Assembly: GCF_965638725.1 (NCBI RefSeq)
Contig: NC_134963.1
Coordinates: forward strand, 10,878,501-10,942,500
Direction: 5' to 3'
Origin: Aptenodytes patagonicus
Lineage: Eukaryota > Chordata > Aves > Sphenisciformes > Spheniscidae
DNA length: 64,000 nt
Below the pieces are notes generated by a model. That model was not told the DNA's origin. It saw nothing but the letters and a program-made list of their open reading frames with translations, and ran no database searches. The position numbers and the translations under genes are program-made. Shown piece after piece: positions 40,994-50,800 of this stretch. Numbering within the stretch: the first letter of the stretch is position 1; every line of letters begins with the position of its first letter.

Positions 40994-43977
40994 ATGTGGG
41001 GCCTGCTGCTCTGCGGGGGCTGGCTGCTGGCCGCCGGCTACCTGGTGGGTGCCATGGGTGGCTGCTGGCACCAGTGCTGCCCGGGCAGGAACAACGCCTG
41101 CTGGGCCCCAGGCGCCCGCCGGGCTCGCTGCTACTGTGACTCATACTGCGAGAGGACAGGTGACTGCTGTGAGGACTACCATGCCGTGTGCCGCCGCGCC
41201 GGTGAGTATTGGGACGGGATGGCACCGGCTGGGCCCCCTGCTCGGGGGGGAGCCCCAGGGCTGGGGGTGCCAGCCTGGGCTGCTGCTTGTGGTGGCAAGT
41301 GTTTGCTATTATCTGTTAGCCCCATACTTTGAGTGGTAACAGGAGGTGTCTGGGGATGCCAGCTGAGCTGGATTTGGAGCAATATCCCAATTTTCTGCTT
41401 TTTTCCACGCTGAATGTCTGGCTGCTCTCTGTGCAGTGAGAGAGCCCGCAGGGGTGGCCTCTGGTCTGCAGCTGAGAATTACGGGATGACAGTAGCGCTG
41501 TCCTTGCAAGCCTCAGAGCTGTCAGTGTGGGACCTGGGTGGGATGAACCCTGGCATCAACCCCTGCCACTGCTGCGGGCGGTGCCTTGCACGGGGGCACG
41601 GGAACTGGGGCCGGTGGCTGCGCTGGGGGTGACAAACAGAGTGTGGGCTTGGGGGGTGCAGGGCCAGCCCACCCTGGGGACCCAAACCCGGACAGGCGCC
41701 GGCCGCGGCCCCCTGGACAATTGCAGCAGTCAGCCCTCCCTAATCTCCAGGATATTAGCGGGGTCCCAGCTCAGCGCGATGCAGAGCTGCGGCAGCGGCG
41801 CGGGGATAAAGGCCTGCGGAAGCGGTGCACAATGCCACCGCGCCGGCGGCTGGCAGGGCAGCCTCTGCCCGGGGGTTGGGGGAGAGGGGCCGCCGGGGTC
41901 ACCCTGCCCCTTCTCCTGCCTCCCCTCTCCCCGTGCTGCATCTCCCCTTCTCTCCTTCCATTTTTCATGCTATTGAAGCTCTCTTTTCCCTCCTCCATCC
42001 TGCCTGCTCCCCTGGCCCGCTGGCAGCAGTGGGCTGCGCGGTGGGGCCCTGGGGGCCATGGAGCGGGTGCAGCTCCCCGTGCGGGGTCGGCAGCAAGGCC
42101 CGCAGCCGCCAGGTCACCGTCCCGCCCCGGCACGGAGGGGAGCCCTGTCCCGACCTCAAGCAGCGCCGCGGCTGCCTGGGGGAGCACCCGACCTGCGGGA
42201 CGGCCAAAGGTAATGTGGGTCCCACGGGGATGCCCACCTCCCTCATGCGTGACCGTCTCCTGGTGCTGCCGTCCCCCCTGCCTGTCCCGGGGCGTCTTTA
42301 ACCGTCTGTGTGTGTCCCCGGCTGCTCTTCTGCCAGAGGTGGCCAAGATATTACCTGACTCCTTCAGCCGGGACTTCAGGGATCCCTGGCGAAGAGCTGG
42401 GCTGCTGCTGCTGGAGGAGCCATCCAGGTGGGTGTGGGGCTGGGGCCCCTCTGCACCCCCCCTGCCACAGCCATGGCCCCTCTGCACCCCTATACAAAGC
42501 CATGGTCCTTCTGCACCCCGTTCTAGAGCCGTGGCCCCTTTGCACCCCACCTGGAGCCATGGCCTCTGCACAACCCCCACCCCCCAAAACCATGGCCCCT
42601 TTGCACTCCCTCCTAGAGCCATGGCCCCTTTGCAACCCCCCCAGAGCCATTATCCCCCCCCAACCATGGCCCCTTTTCACCCCCCAGACCTATGGCCTCT
42701 TTGCACCCCGCCAGAGCCATTACCTTTTCCCCCACTCCCCAAACCATGGCCCCTTTGCACCCCCTCCTAGAGCCATGGCCCCTTTGCAACCCCCCCAGAG
42801 CCATTATCCCCCCCCAAACCATGGCCCCTTTTCACCCCCCTACAAAACTATGGCCTCTTTGCACCCCCCCTAGAGCCATTACCCTTCCCACCCCCCAAAC
42901 CATGGTCCCTGTGCAGCCCCCTACAAAGCCATGGCCCCTTTGCACCCCCAAAAGCCGTGGCCCCTTCTCCCCCCCCCTCCAAACCATGGTCCCTTTGCAC
43001 CCCCCAACGAAACCATGGCCCCTTTGCACCCCCCCCCGAGCCATTATCCTTTCCCTCCCCCCAACCACGGCCCCTTTGCACCCCCAAACCCATGGTCCCT
43101 TTACACCCCCATCCATCGAGAAAACACCACAACCTCATGCCCTACCCTCCAACCACCATTTTCTCACTTCCCCCCCCCCATTTTCGCCCCTCCCCAGCTC
43201 CCCCCTCCCCAGCTACTGCGGCTATTTCCGCCTGACGCAGGTAGGGCCCCCCTGCCGCGGGCAGGCCTGGAGCCGCCGGCTGCACCGGGACAAGCGGGTG
43301 TGTGTCGAGTGCCGGGGGGACGCGTCCCACCGCCACCCCCATTGCACTGGACACGGGCTGCAAGGAGCCAGGTAGGTGGTGATTTGGGGGGGGGCGCCCC
43401 TTCGGAGGCGCAACGCGCCCTTAGGGCGCGTTGCGCCTCCGAAGGGGCGCTCCCCCCATGGAGGAGCATCTCTCCGTGCCCCTAAGGCATCTTCCTTTTA
43501 TATTCTTAATTCTAAATATAATATATTTATATATAAAACTAATATTATATTATAATATGCACAATATTATAAGATAATATTGTAATATGCCATAATATTA
43601 TAGGATAATATTATAATATACCATAGTATTATAATATAAATCAATAATATGTACTATAAATCGATAATATATAATATAAAAATAAATATATTTATATAGA
43701 ATAGAATATTTCAGTTGGAAGGGACCTACGGTGATCATCTAGTCCAACTGCCAATATATGTTGTTATATATATATGATTATATATATTATATATATAACT
43801 GTATATAATTTTTAAAAATTATATTTACTTTTTAACGCTGTGCCCTAGCTTTCACCGGCTTTCCCTTCCAGGACGTTTTGGGTGGCCGCCTCCATGGCGG
43901 GGTGCCAGGGCTCGTGGGTGCAGGAAGGGCTGGAGGAGGGTTGTGTCTGCCCCCCGCCGGCTCTCATCTTCGTGTAG
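40994..43977 (+). CDS. SBSPON-like secreted protein (somatomedin B + thrombospondin type 1), 5 exons
   Basis: The exons are 40994-41201, 42030-42209, 42337-42427, 43213-43371 and 43872-43977. Phases close to 247 codons plus TAG. Exon 1 encodes a signal peptide (MWGLLLCGGWLLAAGYLVG) and a ten-cysteine somatomedin B domain ending GDCCEDYHAVC. Exon 2 encodes a thrombospondin type 1 repeat with WGPW, a typical C-mannosylation motif, and CSSPCG. Exon 4 (YCGYFRLT...KRVCVEC) and exon 5 (CQGSWVQEG...CVCPPPALIFV) match the cysteine pattern of the C-terminal domain of SBSPON. The organisation is that of SBSPON, but the locus beside SLC25A1 suggests a paralogue. The start is chosen because the ATG has a good context (CACCATG) and opens directly into a signal peptide; an in-frame upstream ATG at 40949 would bury it. 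The protein is probably extracellular; its partners are unknown. Confidence 0.88.
42024..42029 (+). other. Tandem NAGNAG splice acceptor of SBSPON-like exon 2
   Basis: The acceptor of the thrombospondin exon reads GGCAGCAG|TGGGC. Using the first AG would insert one alanine between the somatomedin B and thrombospondin domains. Both forms stay in frame. Confidence 0.6.
42470..43130. repeat. Minisatellite in intron 3 of the SBSPON-like gene
   Basis: Diverged tandem copies of a C-rich unit, core GCCATGGCCCCTTTGCACCC with spacers such as CCCTAGA or CCCCAAA, run through most of the intron in roughly 15-20 copies of about 30-40 bp. Long frames on both strands are by-products of the lack of stops in this repeat. 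The exon 4 acceptor follows about 80 bp downstream. Confidence 0.9.
43394..43450. repeat. Perfect GC-rich inverted repeat (27-bp arms, 3-nt spacer)
   Basis: The arms at 43394-43420 and 43424-43450 are exact reverse complements around TTA and begin GCGCCCCTTCGGAGGCGC. The element lies 23 nt into intron 4 of the SBSPON-like gene and would form a strong hairpin in the pre-mRNA. Confidence 0.97.
43494..43845. repeat. AT-rich microsatellite-like tract
   Basis: Degenerate TATA/ATTATA repeats fill some 350 bp inside otherwise GC-rich DNA in intron 4 of the SBSPON-like gene. A short CR1 fragment is embedded in it. Confidence 0.9.
43699..43753 (-). mobile_element. CR1 LINE 3'-end fragment
   Basis: On the minus strand this reads GGACTAGATGATC, then GGTCCCTTCCAACT, then ATTCTATTCT. 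This is the characteristic end of avian/reptilian CR1 3' UTRs, including the degenerate ATTCTATGA-type terminus. Only about 55 bp remain, a severely 5'-truncated copy flanked by AT repeats. Subfamily cannot be assigned by eye. Confidence 0.75.
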
Positions 43978-44070
43978 CATCCCCCTGGGAAGGTGAGCTG
44001 AGCCTCCCCGTGCCACTGCTCCTTGCTGGGGAGTCGGGGGATGAAATAAAAACGTGGTGTCTTTTATAAT
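43978..44070 (+). other. 3' UTR and polyadenylation signal of the SBSPON-like gene
   Basis: AATAAA at 44045-44050 lies about 70 nt after the stop codon and is followed by a GT/T-rich stretch (GTGGTGTCTTTT). The 3' UTR is therefore very short. Confidence 0.75.
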
Positions 44071-44769
44071 TTCACCCTTCTGCAGGCTTGCTGCTCGCCC
44101 TTGGAGCTGACTCCCTGCATTTTCCGTTAAGTATTTTGTTGAAGAATGGGAAGAAAACGCTGCTTATAAAGATTAAAAATAAGGGAATTGCTAAAGTATG
44201 GTGATTAATGGTGGAAGAACATCACACTGAGGTTAAACCTGGGTGAGAAGATGATGCGGTGGTGACATGGGAGGATGACGTGATGATGTCATGCTCAGCC
44301 GTGACATCACGCCATGCAACGAGCTGCCATTGGAGAGCAACATGAGGATGGAGATAGCATCCTCCCTCTCTGCGTTCGGGCCGGCCCGACTGCAGTGAGC
44401 TGTTGGGCGAGGCGTGAAGGGTGGCTCAGCTGCGTGCTGTGGTTTGCAGAGACAAATTAAATGTAGGCACCCAAAGTCTGCATGTGGGCGATGATGCTGG
44501 TGGGTGCCTGGGTCCAGCCGCGGGGCTCGGCAGCCCCCACTGGAGGGAGCGGGGCCGGGCTAGGCGATGCTGGGCTGCACTGGTGCCATTCCCCACTCCT
44601 CACCCAGCATGACGTGACCTCGCTGGTGAGGTCCCCGGTCCAGCCTTGCTGGTGGTACCCACAGCCGAGACACTGTGCTGGTGGCCTCAGCACCTGCCTG
44701 CACCCCCAAAACCACCCCCTGGGTGACTTCAGTCCCACCCCTGCCAGGCACAGCACTAGGTGCTTGTCC
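44071..44769. other. Intergenic spacer between convergent genes
   Basis: This spacer separates the 3' ends of the plus-strand SBSPON-like gene and the minus-strand Myb/SANT gene. No coding exon is recognised. Three CRE/ATF-like octamers cluster at 44276-44309: TGACGTGA, TGATGTCA and TGACATCA. Confidence 0.5.
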
Positions 44770-45327
44770 CACAGAGATCACCTTTATTCAGACACGCCTG
44801 CCCGCAGCAACCGGCGGTGCCCGAGCCCCACGCTGCTGCGGCCGAGACACCCGGGGAGCTCCGAGCTGTTAAACACCCCCAGGGAAATGGGAGTGAAGGG
44901 GCCGGAGGAGAAGTGGGTGGCAGCGGAGGGTGGCCGTGCCCGCACCCATCCAAACCCTAGCCTTGGCAGGATGAGGCTCCTGTGGCAGGATGACACGCCG
45001 TGCCGGGGCTGGCTCTCGCTGGGCTGGCCGAGGGCGTGCAGGCAGGCAGCAGGGAGCCAAAGGTGGGCACAGCCCTGGGTCTGGGAAACAAGGTGAGAAG
45101 GAGAGGGCAGCTTACGGCACTGCTGTCCCAGCCTCATCCCGTGGGACCCTGGCTGCAGGTGGGCAGCCAGTGACCATCCCCAGGGCGAGCAGGCTATCCC
45201 CATCCCCGCAGTGGGGACCATGGCCCTGGGCTGCCCCAGCGCCTGCAGAGGACTGTCAGGTGCCCAGCTCCATGTGGAGTCTGATGATTTCCAGGAGGAG
45301 CTTCTCCTTCTCCAGCAAGATCTTCTC
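44770..45327 (-). other. 3' UTR and polyadenylation signal of the Myb/SANT gene
   Basis: The minus-strand AATAAA at 44783-44788 is the first canonical signal downstream of either candidate stop codon (TAG at 45328-45330, TGA at 45256-45258). The stretch 45256-45327 still looks like coding sequence, continuing the coiled coil. Confidence 0.6.
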
Positions 45328-46881
45328 CTACAGCTGCAGGGTCTCCTTCTGCAGCTCCAGGATCGCTGTCTGCAGCTGGCTCTGCTTCTCCCACCACTCC
45401 CCGGCTGTGCCGACATGGCCCCACAGGCTGGGCTGGGACACCTCTGGTGCCGAAGGGCTGCCTGAGCAGAGCAGAGAAACGCATTAGAGCCAGCAAGGGG
45501 ACGTGGAGCTGCGGGGAACCGCCTGCTCCTGCCCTTTCTCTCCCACCACTGCCCCTGCCATTGCTGCGTGGGCCTCCCGGCCCAGCCGCTTCAGGATGCC
45601 AGGCTGCCGGGATGGGTCGGCGATGCTGAAAGCAGACCCCAGGCCCGCTCCCTGCCAACTGTACCGCAACCTCCCAAAAGCTTAACCCTGCAGGATTTGG
45701 CCTTTCCCCCCAGCCTCCTCCATGTGCTGCAGCGGCCGGTGGGAGCAGGGCAGGGCAGGGCATGGCTGCCCCAGTGTGGGAGCTGGAACAGGCAGGAAAA
45801 GCAAATGGGCTTTTCTCTTGGAAAAATGTGGGTTTTGGTCAGCTTGTCCACAGCAAAGAAGCTGCTGCCTGGGGAGGGCTGCTGCAGCTCTGCAACCCAC
45901 CCGGCCTGAGGACGGGGCTGGGAACCATGGCAAGGGTCCGGCTTGCCCGGCTGGGTGGGTGCTAGGGAGGAGGGCAGAGTCCAGCAGCAACGTGGGCACC
46001 TCACCGTTCTTCTCCGGGGCCAGGGGGCCAGGGCTGCCCGTCGCCCTGCTCTGTATCGCCAGGCTCGCTGTCGTGCCGAGGCACGGCCACACCAGTGCTG
46101 GGCTCGGCGAGCACTTGATGCGAAAGGGCGTGGGGGGCTCGGGGGAGCTGGCTGGCAGCACCGGGGCTATCCCCACTGCACCATGGCCCTGCGGTGAGGT
46201 GAGACGGGGAGCTGCCACTGGGAGCATCTCAGCCGTGGGCAGGTTGGGGGCTGCAGGGGCCATGCCAGGAGGTGTCAGTCTCTTTTCCACACTGGCCTGG
46301 GTTCCTGCCAGGAGCAAGCTCTCCTTGGAGTCGGGCTCTCCGCCAGCTGCACCAAGGAGGCTCTCCAGCATAGGGTCAGGGACTGGCAGGGCCCCTGCGG
46401 GGCAGACCAGCCCCCAGCACAGGGTGGCAGTGCTGCTCTGGCCGTGCAGGAGCAAGTCCAGGGTGACCTCCAGCATCCAGGGGGGATGGGGGGGGCCACT
46501 GGCTGCCCTCGCTCTGGAGGCCGAGGCTGAGAGCAGTGGGTCTGGCAGCCCCGGGCCAGGCTTATTGAAGAGGGTGAAGACGTTGTGGAAGAGCTCCTCC
46601 TGGGGCCGCTGGCAGAGCAGCGAGTGCTTCTCCACGGCCAGCTCCCTGCAGGCGTCAATGTTGTGCCACTTCTTGCAGATCTCATCAGGCATGCACTGGA
46701 CCAGGAGGCTGAGGGAGTTGATGGTGGCCGTGATCTCCTCCCAGGCACGCTGCCAGGCCAGCGTGTTCTTGTACCAGCCGCTCCTGGGGATCATGATGTC
46801 CTTGCGGAGGCTGAACTCCTCCAGGATGAGGAATTTCTCCTCCTTGGAGAACTTGATGTGCTTTGGCTTGATCATGCTCAT
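45328..46881 (-). CDS. Myb/SANT-like DNA-binding domain protein, in-frame TAG near the C-terminus
   Basis: Exon 46005-46881 is joined to 45328-45461 (AACG|GTGAGG donor, CTGCTCAG acceptor, phases agree) and gives 336 codons. Residues 8-75 form a Myb/SANT-like (Myb_DNA-bind_5 type) domain: KFSKEEKFLILEEF at the start, AWEEI with W47, and EICKKW with W72. A proline/serine-rich middle follows, then a C-terminal leucine-zipper-like helix (WWEKQSQLQTAILELQKETL). At 45328-45330 this helix meets TAG. The same frame continues for 23 more heptad-like codons (EKILLEKEKLLLEIIRLH...) to TGA at 45256-45258, so the stop looks recent, most simply CAG to TAG. The product is probably a nuclear DNA-binding protein that dimerises by the coil. 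This family often descends from Harbinger-type transposon Myb-like proteins. I cannot name an orthologue. The start is the first ATG, just before the domain. Confidence 0.72.
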
Positions 46882-47459
46882 GCTGCCGGCGGGCGAGGAG
46901 GGGGTGAGGATGAGGGATGATGGGTCGGGGTGTGCTCACGCCAAGCACTGCTCCATCCCCCTGTCTGGGGCACGCCGAGCCGGGGCTGTGGCACTGCTTG
47001 GGGCTCAGCAAGACTGGCTGCCCCCGGGGGTGCTGATGGTGGTGTGTCCCCCCCCGGTGCTCCCCAAGCCCAGACGCCTGGCAGGATCCCTTGCTGCCAC
47101 CGGGCCGGTGCCAGGCAGACGGCATGGGGAAGCGGATGTGGCCACATTCTGTTCCGTGCTGGGGCGGGCCTGGTACCGGGGCAGGGTGGCTCCAGTGCCC
47201 GTGGGGCTCAGCCAGGCGCTGGGTCTTCACCTGCCTGTCTGCTGCCTGCAGCCGTGAGCTGGTGGGCTGCACCTGCGGGGCTGGGTGCTTGTGGGGGTTT
47301 TGTTTGTTTGCTTTGGGGTTTGGATGTACCCGGCTGCAGCTGGTGGCTGTTGCCCATTTGCTGCCCCATGATGCATTTGGCTCCCACCCACCTCCCCCTG
47401 CCTCCCCCTCTCCTGCCGCCCCTCCTGAGCAGGGAAATTAGAAGGCTTCAACGCTGGGG
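46882..47459. other. Spacer upstream of the Myb/SANT gene
   Basis: This GC-rich sequence lies between the start codon of the Myb/SANT gene and the 3' end of the THADA-like gene; both are on the minus strand. It should hold the promoter and any 5' UTR exon of the Myb/SANT gene. I recognise no TATA box or coding exon. Confidence 0.45.
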
Positions 47460-47874
47460 ATGTTCTTGGCCTCTTTATTTGGGATAGAAGCCCAGGTTGG
47501 CCACGAAAGAAGAGCTAAAATGTTGGTTAAAAAAAAGGTGGTGGGAGTCAAGCAGCGCAAGGAGGTGTGAGGGCTCCAGGGCACATGTCCCCTCCTCCCA
47601 GCTGGACCCGAGGGCAGCGATGCTGTGGGCAGCAGTGCAGGCACGGGCCAAGGCAATGCTGCACTGGTGTCCTCGGGATGGAGAGTTACAAAACACTGGG
47701 AACAAAGGGAGCGTGTCCCACGTGGCGAGTGGGGTTCCCTGAGTTACACCACCAAACCTGTAGTCCAGGCTGGCAGCCAGAGAGAGCATCTGGCAAATGG
47801 AGGGACGTGGCAGCGTGAACCAGGAGCCTCGTGGCTGCAGGGCTTGGCATGATGCCGCTCCATGCCTGGAGCCA
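47460..47874 (-). other. 3' UTR and polyadenylation signal of the THADA-like gene
   Basis: About 400 nt after the stop codon the minus strand has AATAAA at 47474-47479. No splice site or further coding sequence is seen before it. Confidence 0.7.
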
Positions 47875-50800
47875 TCAGGCAGCCCCGGACAGTGGTCTCG
47901 GCTCCCCTAGCACATCATCCTGGCTCAGCGTGGGGGCCAGCCCATGCCGTGCCAGCAGCCCCTGCACCAGCTCAAGCTCCTGCTCCAGCTCCTGGGCGCT
48001 GCAGCCCAGCCCCGGCACGGCGGCGGCGCTTTCCCCCAGCACATGCAGCACCTGTGCCGCCAGCCGGGCCCTCACTAGCAGTACGGCCACGGCCACATGC
48101 AGCTTGGCACAGCCCAGCGCCTTCATCCCCCAGTGGGCAGCAGTCTCTGTGGAGAGAGTGGGCGAAGGAGCTGTGAGCGCAGCAGGGTCTCCCCCCAGGC
48201 AGAGCTGGCCCAGGGGACAAGGACACCAGCTTGCCTGTCCCAGGGCCTTTGCACCACCCCGCTCCCCCCCCCCGCGCCGTACCTTGGCTCCAGCGGTGCT
48301 TGCAGTACCGCAGGTCGTGCAGGACGCTGGGGCCCGTGGCTGCCAGCCAGCGCAGAGCTGAGGCATGGAGCGGGCTGCCAGCAGGCGCCTTCTCCAGGAG
48401 CTGCAGCAGGACGGGGAGCAGCTGCCGTGCCAGGACGGCCGGCTCTGCAAAAACGTTGGGTTCATCCTCCTTGTACAGGCTGGCAGCTCTGCGGGGGAAA
48501 GTCGAGGGGCAGGTGAAGCTGAGGGCCGGCCCCATGGCCCTCCGCGCTCCCTTGTACTCAGCCCAGGGGACTGGCAACTCACTTGTTGGCCTCCAGCTCC
48601 TCCACAATGGCCCTGAGATCTAGGATGGGGAGATGCTGCAGCAGCAAGTTGAAGGTTTCAGGGTGCTCCCCAAACTCTGCCAGGAGGAGCTGCAGGAGGC
48701 CCTGGAGGCCCATGTTGTCCTGCACAAAAACGCAGCTGTCTCGGAGCGGCTCGCTGGCGTCCTGTCGCAGGAGGCTGGCAAAACCTGAGGCCTCATGCCG
48801 GACCTCCTGCTCCTCGTCTTGCAGAAGGTGAATGCCCATGTTTATCAGCCTGGGGAAAGGGAAGAGAAGGGAAGGAAAGGCCACCGCACTTCCCAGCCTG
48901 CCTGGAGGGTTGGGGAAGGGTGAGACCCCTCCAGCAATGCTTCCCCGAGGGACTTTTCTCCTGGGTTGTGAAAGGCACAGCCACCACCCAAGAGCTCACT
49001 GCTTGGGAGGGCAGGGACCACGACATGGACCGAGGGACCCATCAATGCAGTTTATTGCTCATAAGGGACTGGCTGCTTCTATTAAAATGCCACCCACAAA
49101 TTTTTTGTAGGCTGCAAGCTCTTGGGTACTAGTGATTTTTGAATGAGTGGGATTTTCTTTAATGCCCTTGAATTTTTTGCGGGGAATATCGCCTTTCGCA
49201 GGGTCAGCCTATTAGTCTGCAACACGCCGGGGCTGTGGGCAGTGCTGCTCCTGCAAGGACCTACCGCAGAGCCACGGGGACGAGCGAGGGACAGGCAGCG
49301 CGCAGGGTTCGCTGCACCACATCGGCACCCGCCATCTGCAGGGAGCGGGTGGCCGCCAGCCGCAGCACCTCGGACGAAGCAGACCGGCTGCACTCCTCCA
49401 GCGCCATGCACCATCGCTCGACCAGGGTGCCGTCCTCGTCCTCAAGCCTGTCAGAGGCCGGGGAAGGAGAGCGAATTCAGGCACACCTTCCAGCTCTGCC
49501 CAGGGGTCCAAAGGCCACTGGCTGTCCTGAGACCGCAGGACCCAGGCGCAAAGCTGGCTGTGATTTACAGGCGAGAAGTTGTGGCTCTGTTTCCAGCAGG
49601 GACTAAGGAGAAATCTCCTGGAAGGGTCAAGCAGAGCCGCCCGGCAGCAGTGGGGACCTACCGGCGGGCGAGCAGCAGGCTGGCGGCACACAGCACCTGG
49701 AAGAGGAGGTCGGGGCCAGGACACTCAGCCTCCACCATGTGCAGCAGCATCTCCAGGCATGCTGCCGAGGAGCCCTGGAGCTTATGGGAAGCTTCCTGGG
49801 ACAACGACGAGGGGTCTCTGTAAAGATGCAGCAAAGCCTCAAGGTACAATCTCAGGAACTCTTTGTCCCTTCTCTCTCGCAGCACCGACCCCAAGCTCTC
49901 CTAGTTGACAACAGGAAAGAAGGTACACGGTTAGTGGCCCCGGCACCACGGGGTGGCAACCTCAGCACAACCGGGTGAGCACCCTGCACCCGTGCACCCT
50001 CAGCCCGGGGAGCACCGTGCTTCTCAGTGAGCACCCAGGATCCCCTCTGCGCAGTGCATTGGGGACCCCCTGCTTTACTCAGTGACTTTTGAGCCTCATC
50101 GTACCAGCAGTGTCAGCCTGAGAGCCTTCTCCAGCTCCTTGCACGTTCCTTCCTCCCTGGCAATCACCCAGCTCAGGACGGCAAGCTGGACGTCGGGATT
50201 TGGCTGCCGGAGAAGTGAGCAGACGGCGCCAATCCGCTCGCCGTCTGCCAGCCGGGCTGCCTCGCTGCACACAAAGCAGGCCATGGTTTGGTGTAGGATG
50301 GCCAAGCCCACCTGGAGGAAAACCAGGATCCCCCTTCCAACACTCAGCCTCGAATGGGGTGTGTGCCCCCCAAGTGGGGGGGTCCCCACCTCCCACCCCC
50401 TGGCTCGCTGTCAGGCAAGCCATGACTGTGATTTTCCCGGCAGGCAGCGGTACCTGCAGCTCGGCACATCCTGACTTTCCCCCTGGCGGGAGGCTGCCCA
50501 GCTCAGTGCTGACAGCATCACGGATGCTCTGGGCGAAGCTGGGGCTAAAGGATGCAGGCAGGAGGGCGAGGACCTGGAGGAAGGTGGCACGGACGAGCGG
50601 GCAGCGCTGGGCAGGGGTGAGCAGCCAGCCCCGTGCCTCCAGCTGCAGAGCCACGCGGCGCAGCGCTTCGGTCGACAGCCTGTGGAGAGACGCGCAGCCT
50701 CACCATGGGGCCCACAGCACAGGCGCGGGCACCGCTTTTCGGCCAAAAAGCTGCATCTCAACACAGAGCGACTGCAAGGGCCATGGGCAGGGGGGATGGC

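Noticed and set aside
41586-42770. 394-codon plus-strand frame
   Set aside because: It spans intron, parts of exons 2-3 in a different frame and the minisatellite. It is a by-product of stop-poor repeat sequence.
42470-43130. Possible CRISPR-like or coding repeat array
   Set aside because: The units are diverged with no unique spacers, the context is a eukaryotic intron, and flanking exons splice cleanly across it.
45682-46881. A single 399-codon minus-strand frame for the Myb/SANT gene without splicing
   Set aside because: It runs through a strong GTGAGG donor at 46004 into low-complexity sequence. Splicing to 45461 keeps the frame and adds a coherent coiled coil.
45722-47257. 511-codon plus-strand open frame
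   Set aside because: It is antisense to the Myb/SANT exon; the open frame reflects GC-rich DNA and codon bias on the other strand. No domain is seen.
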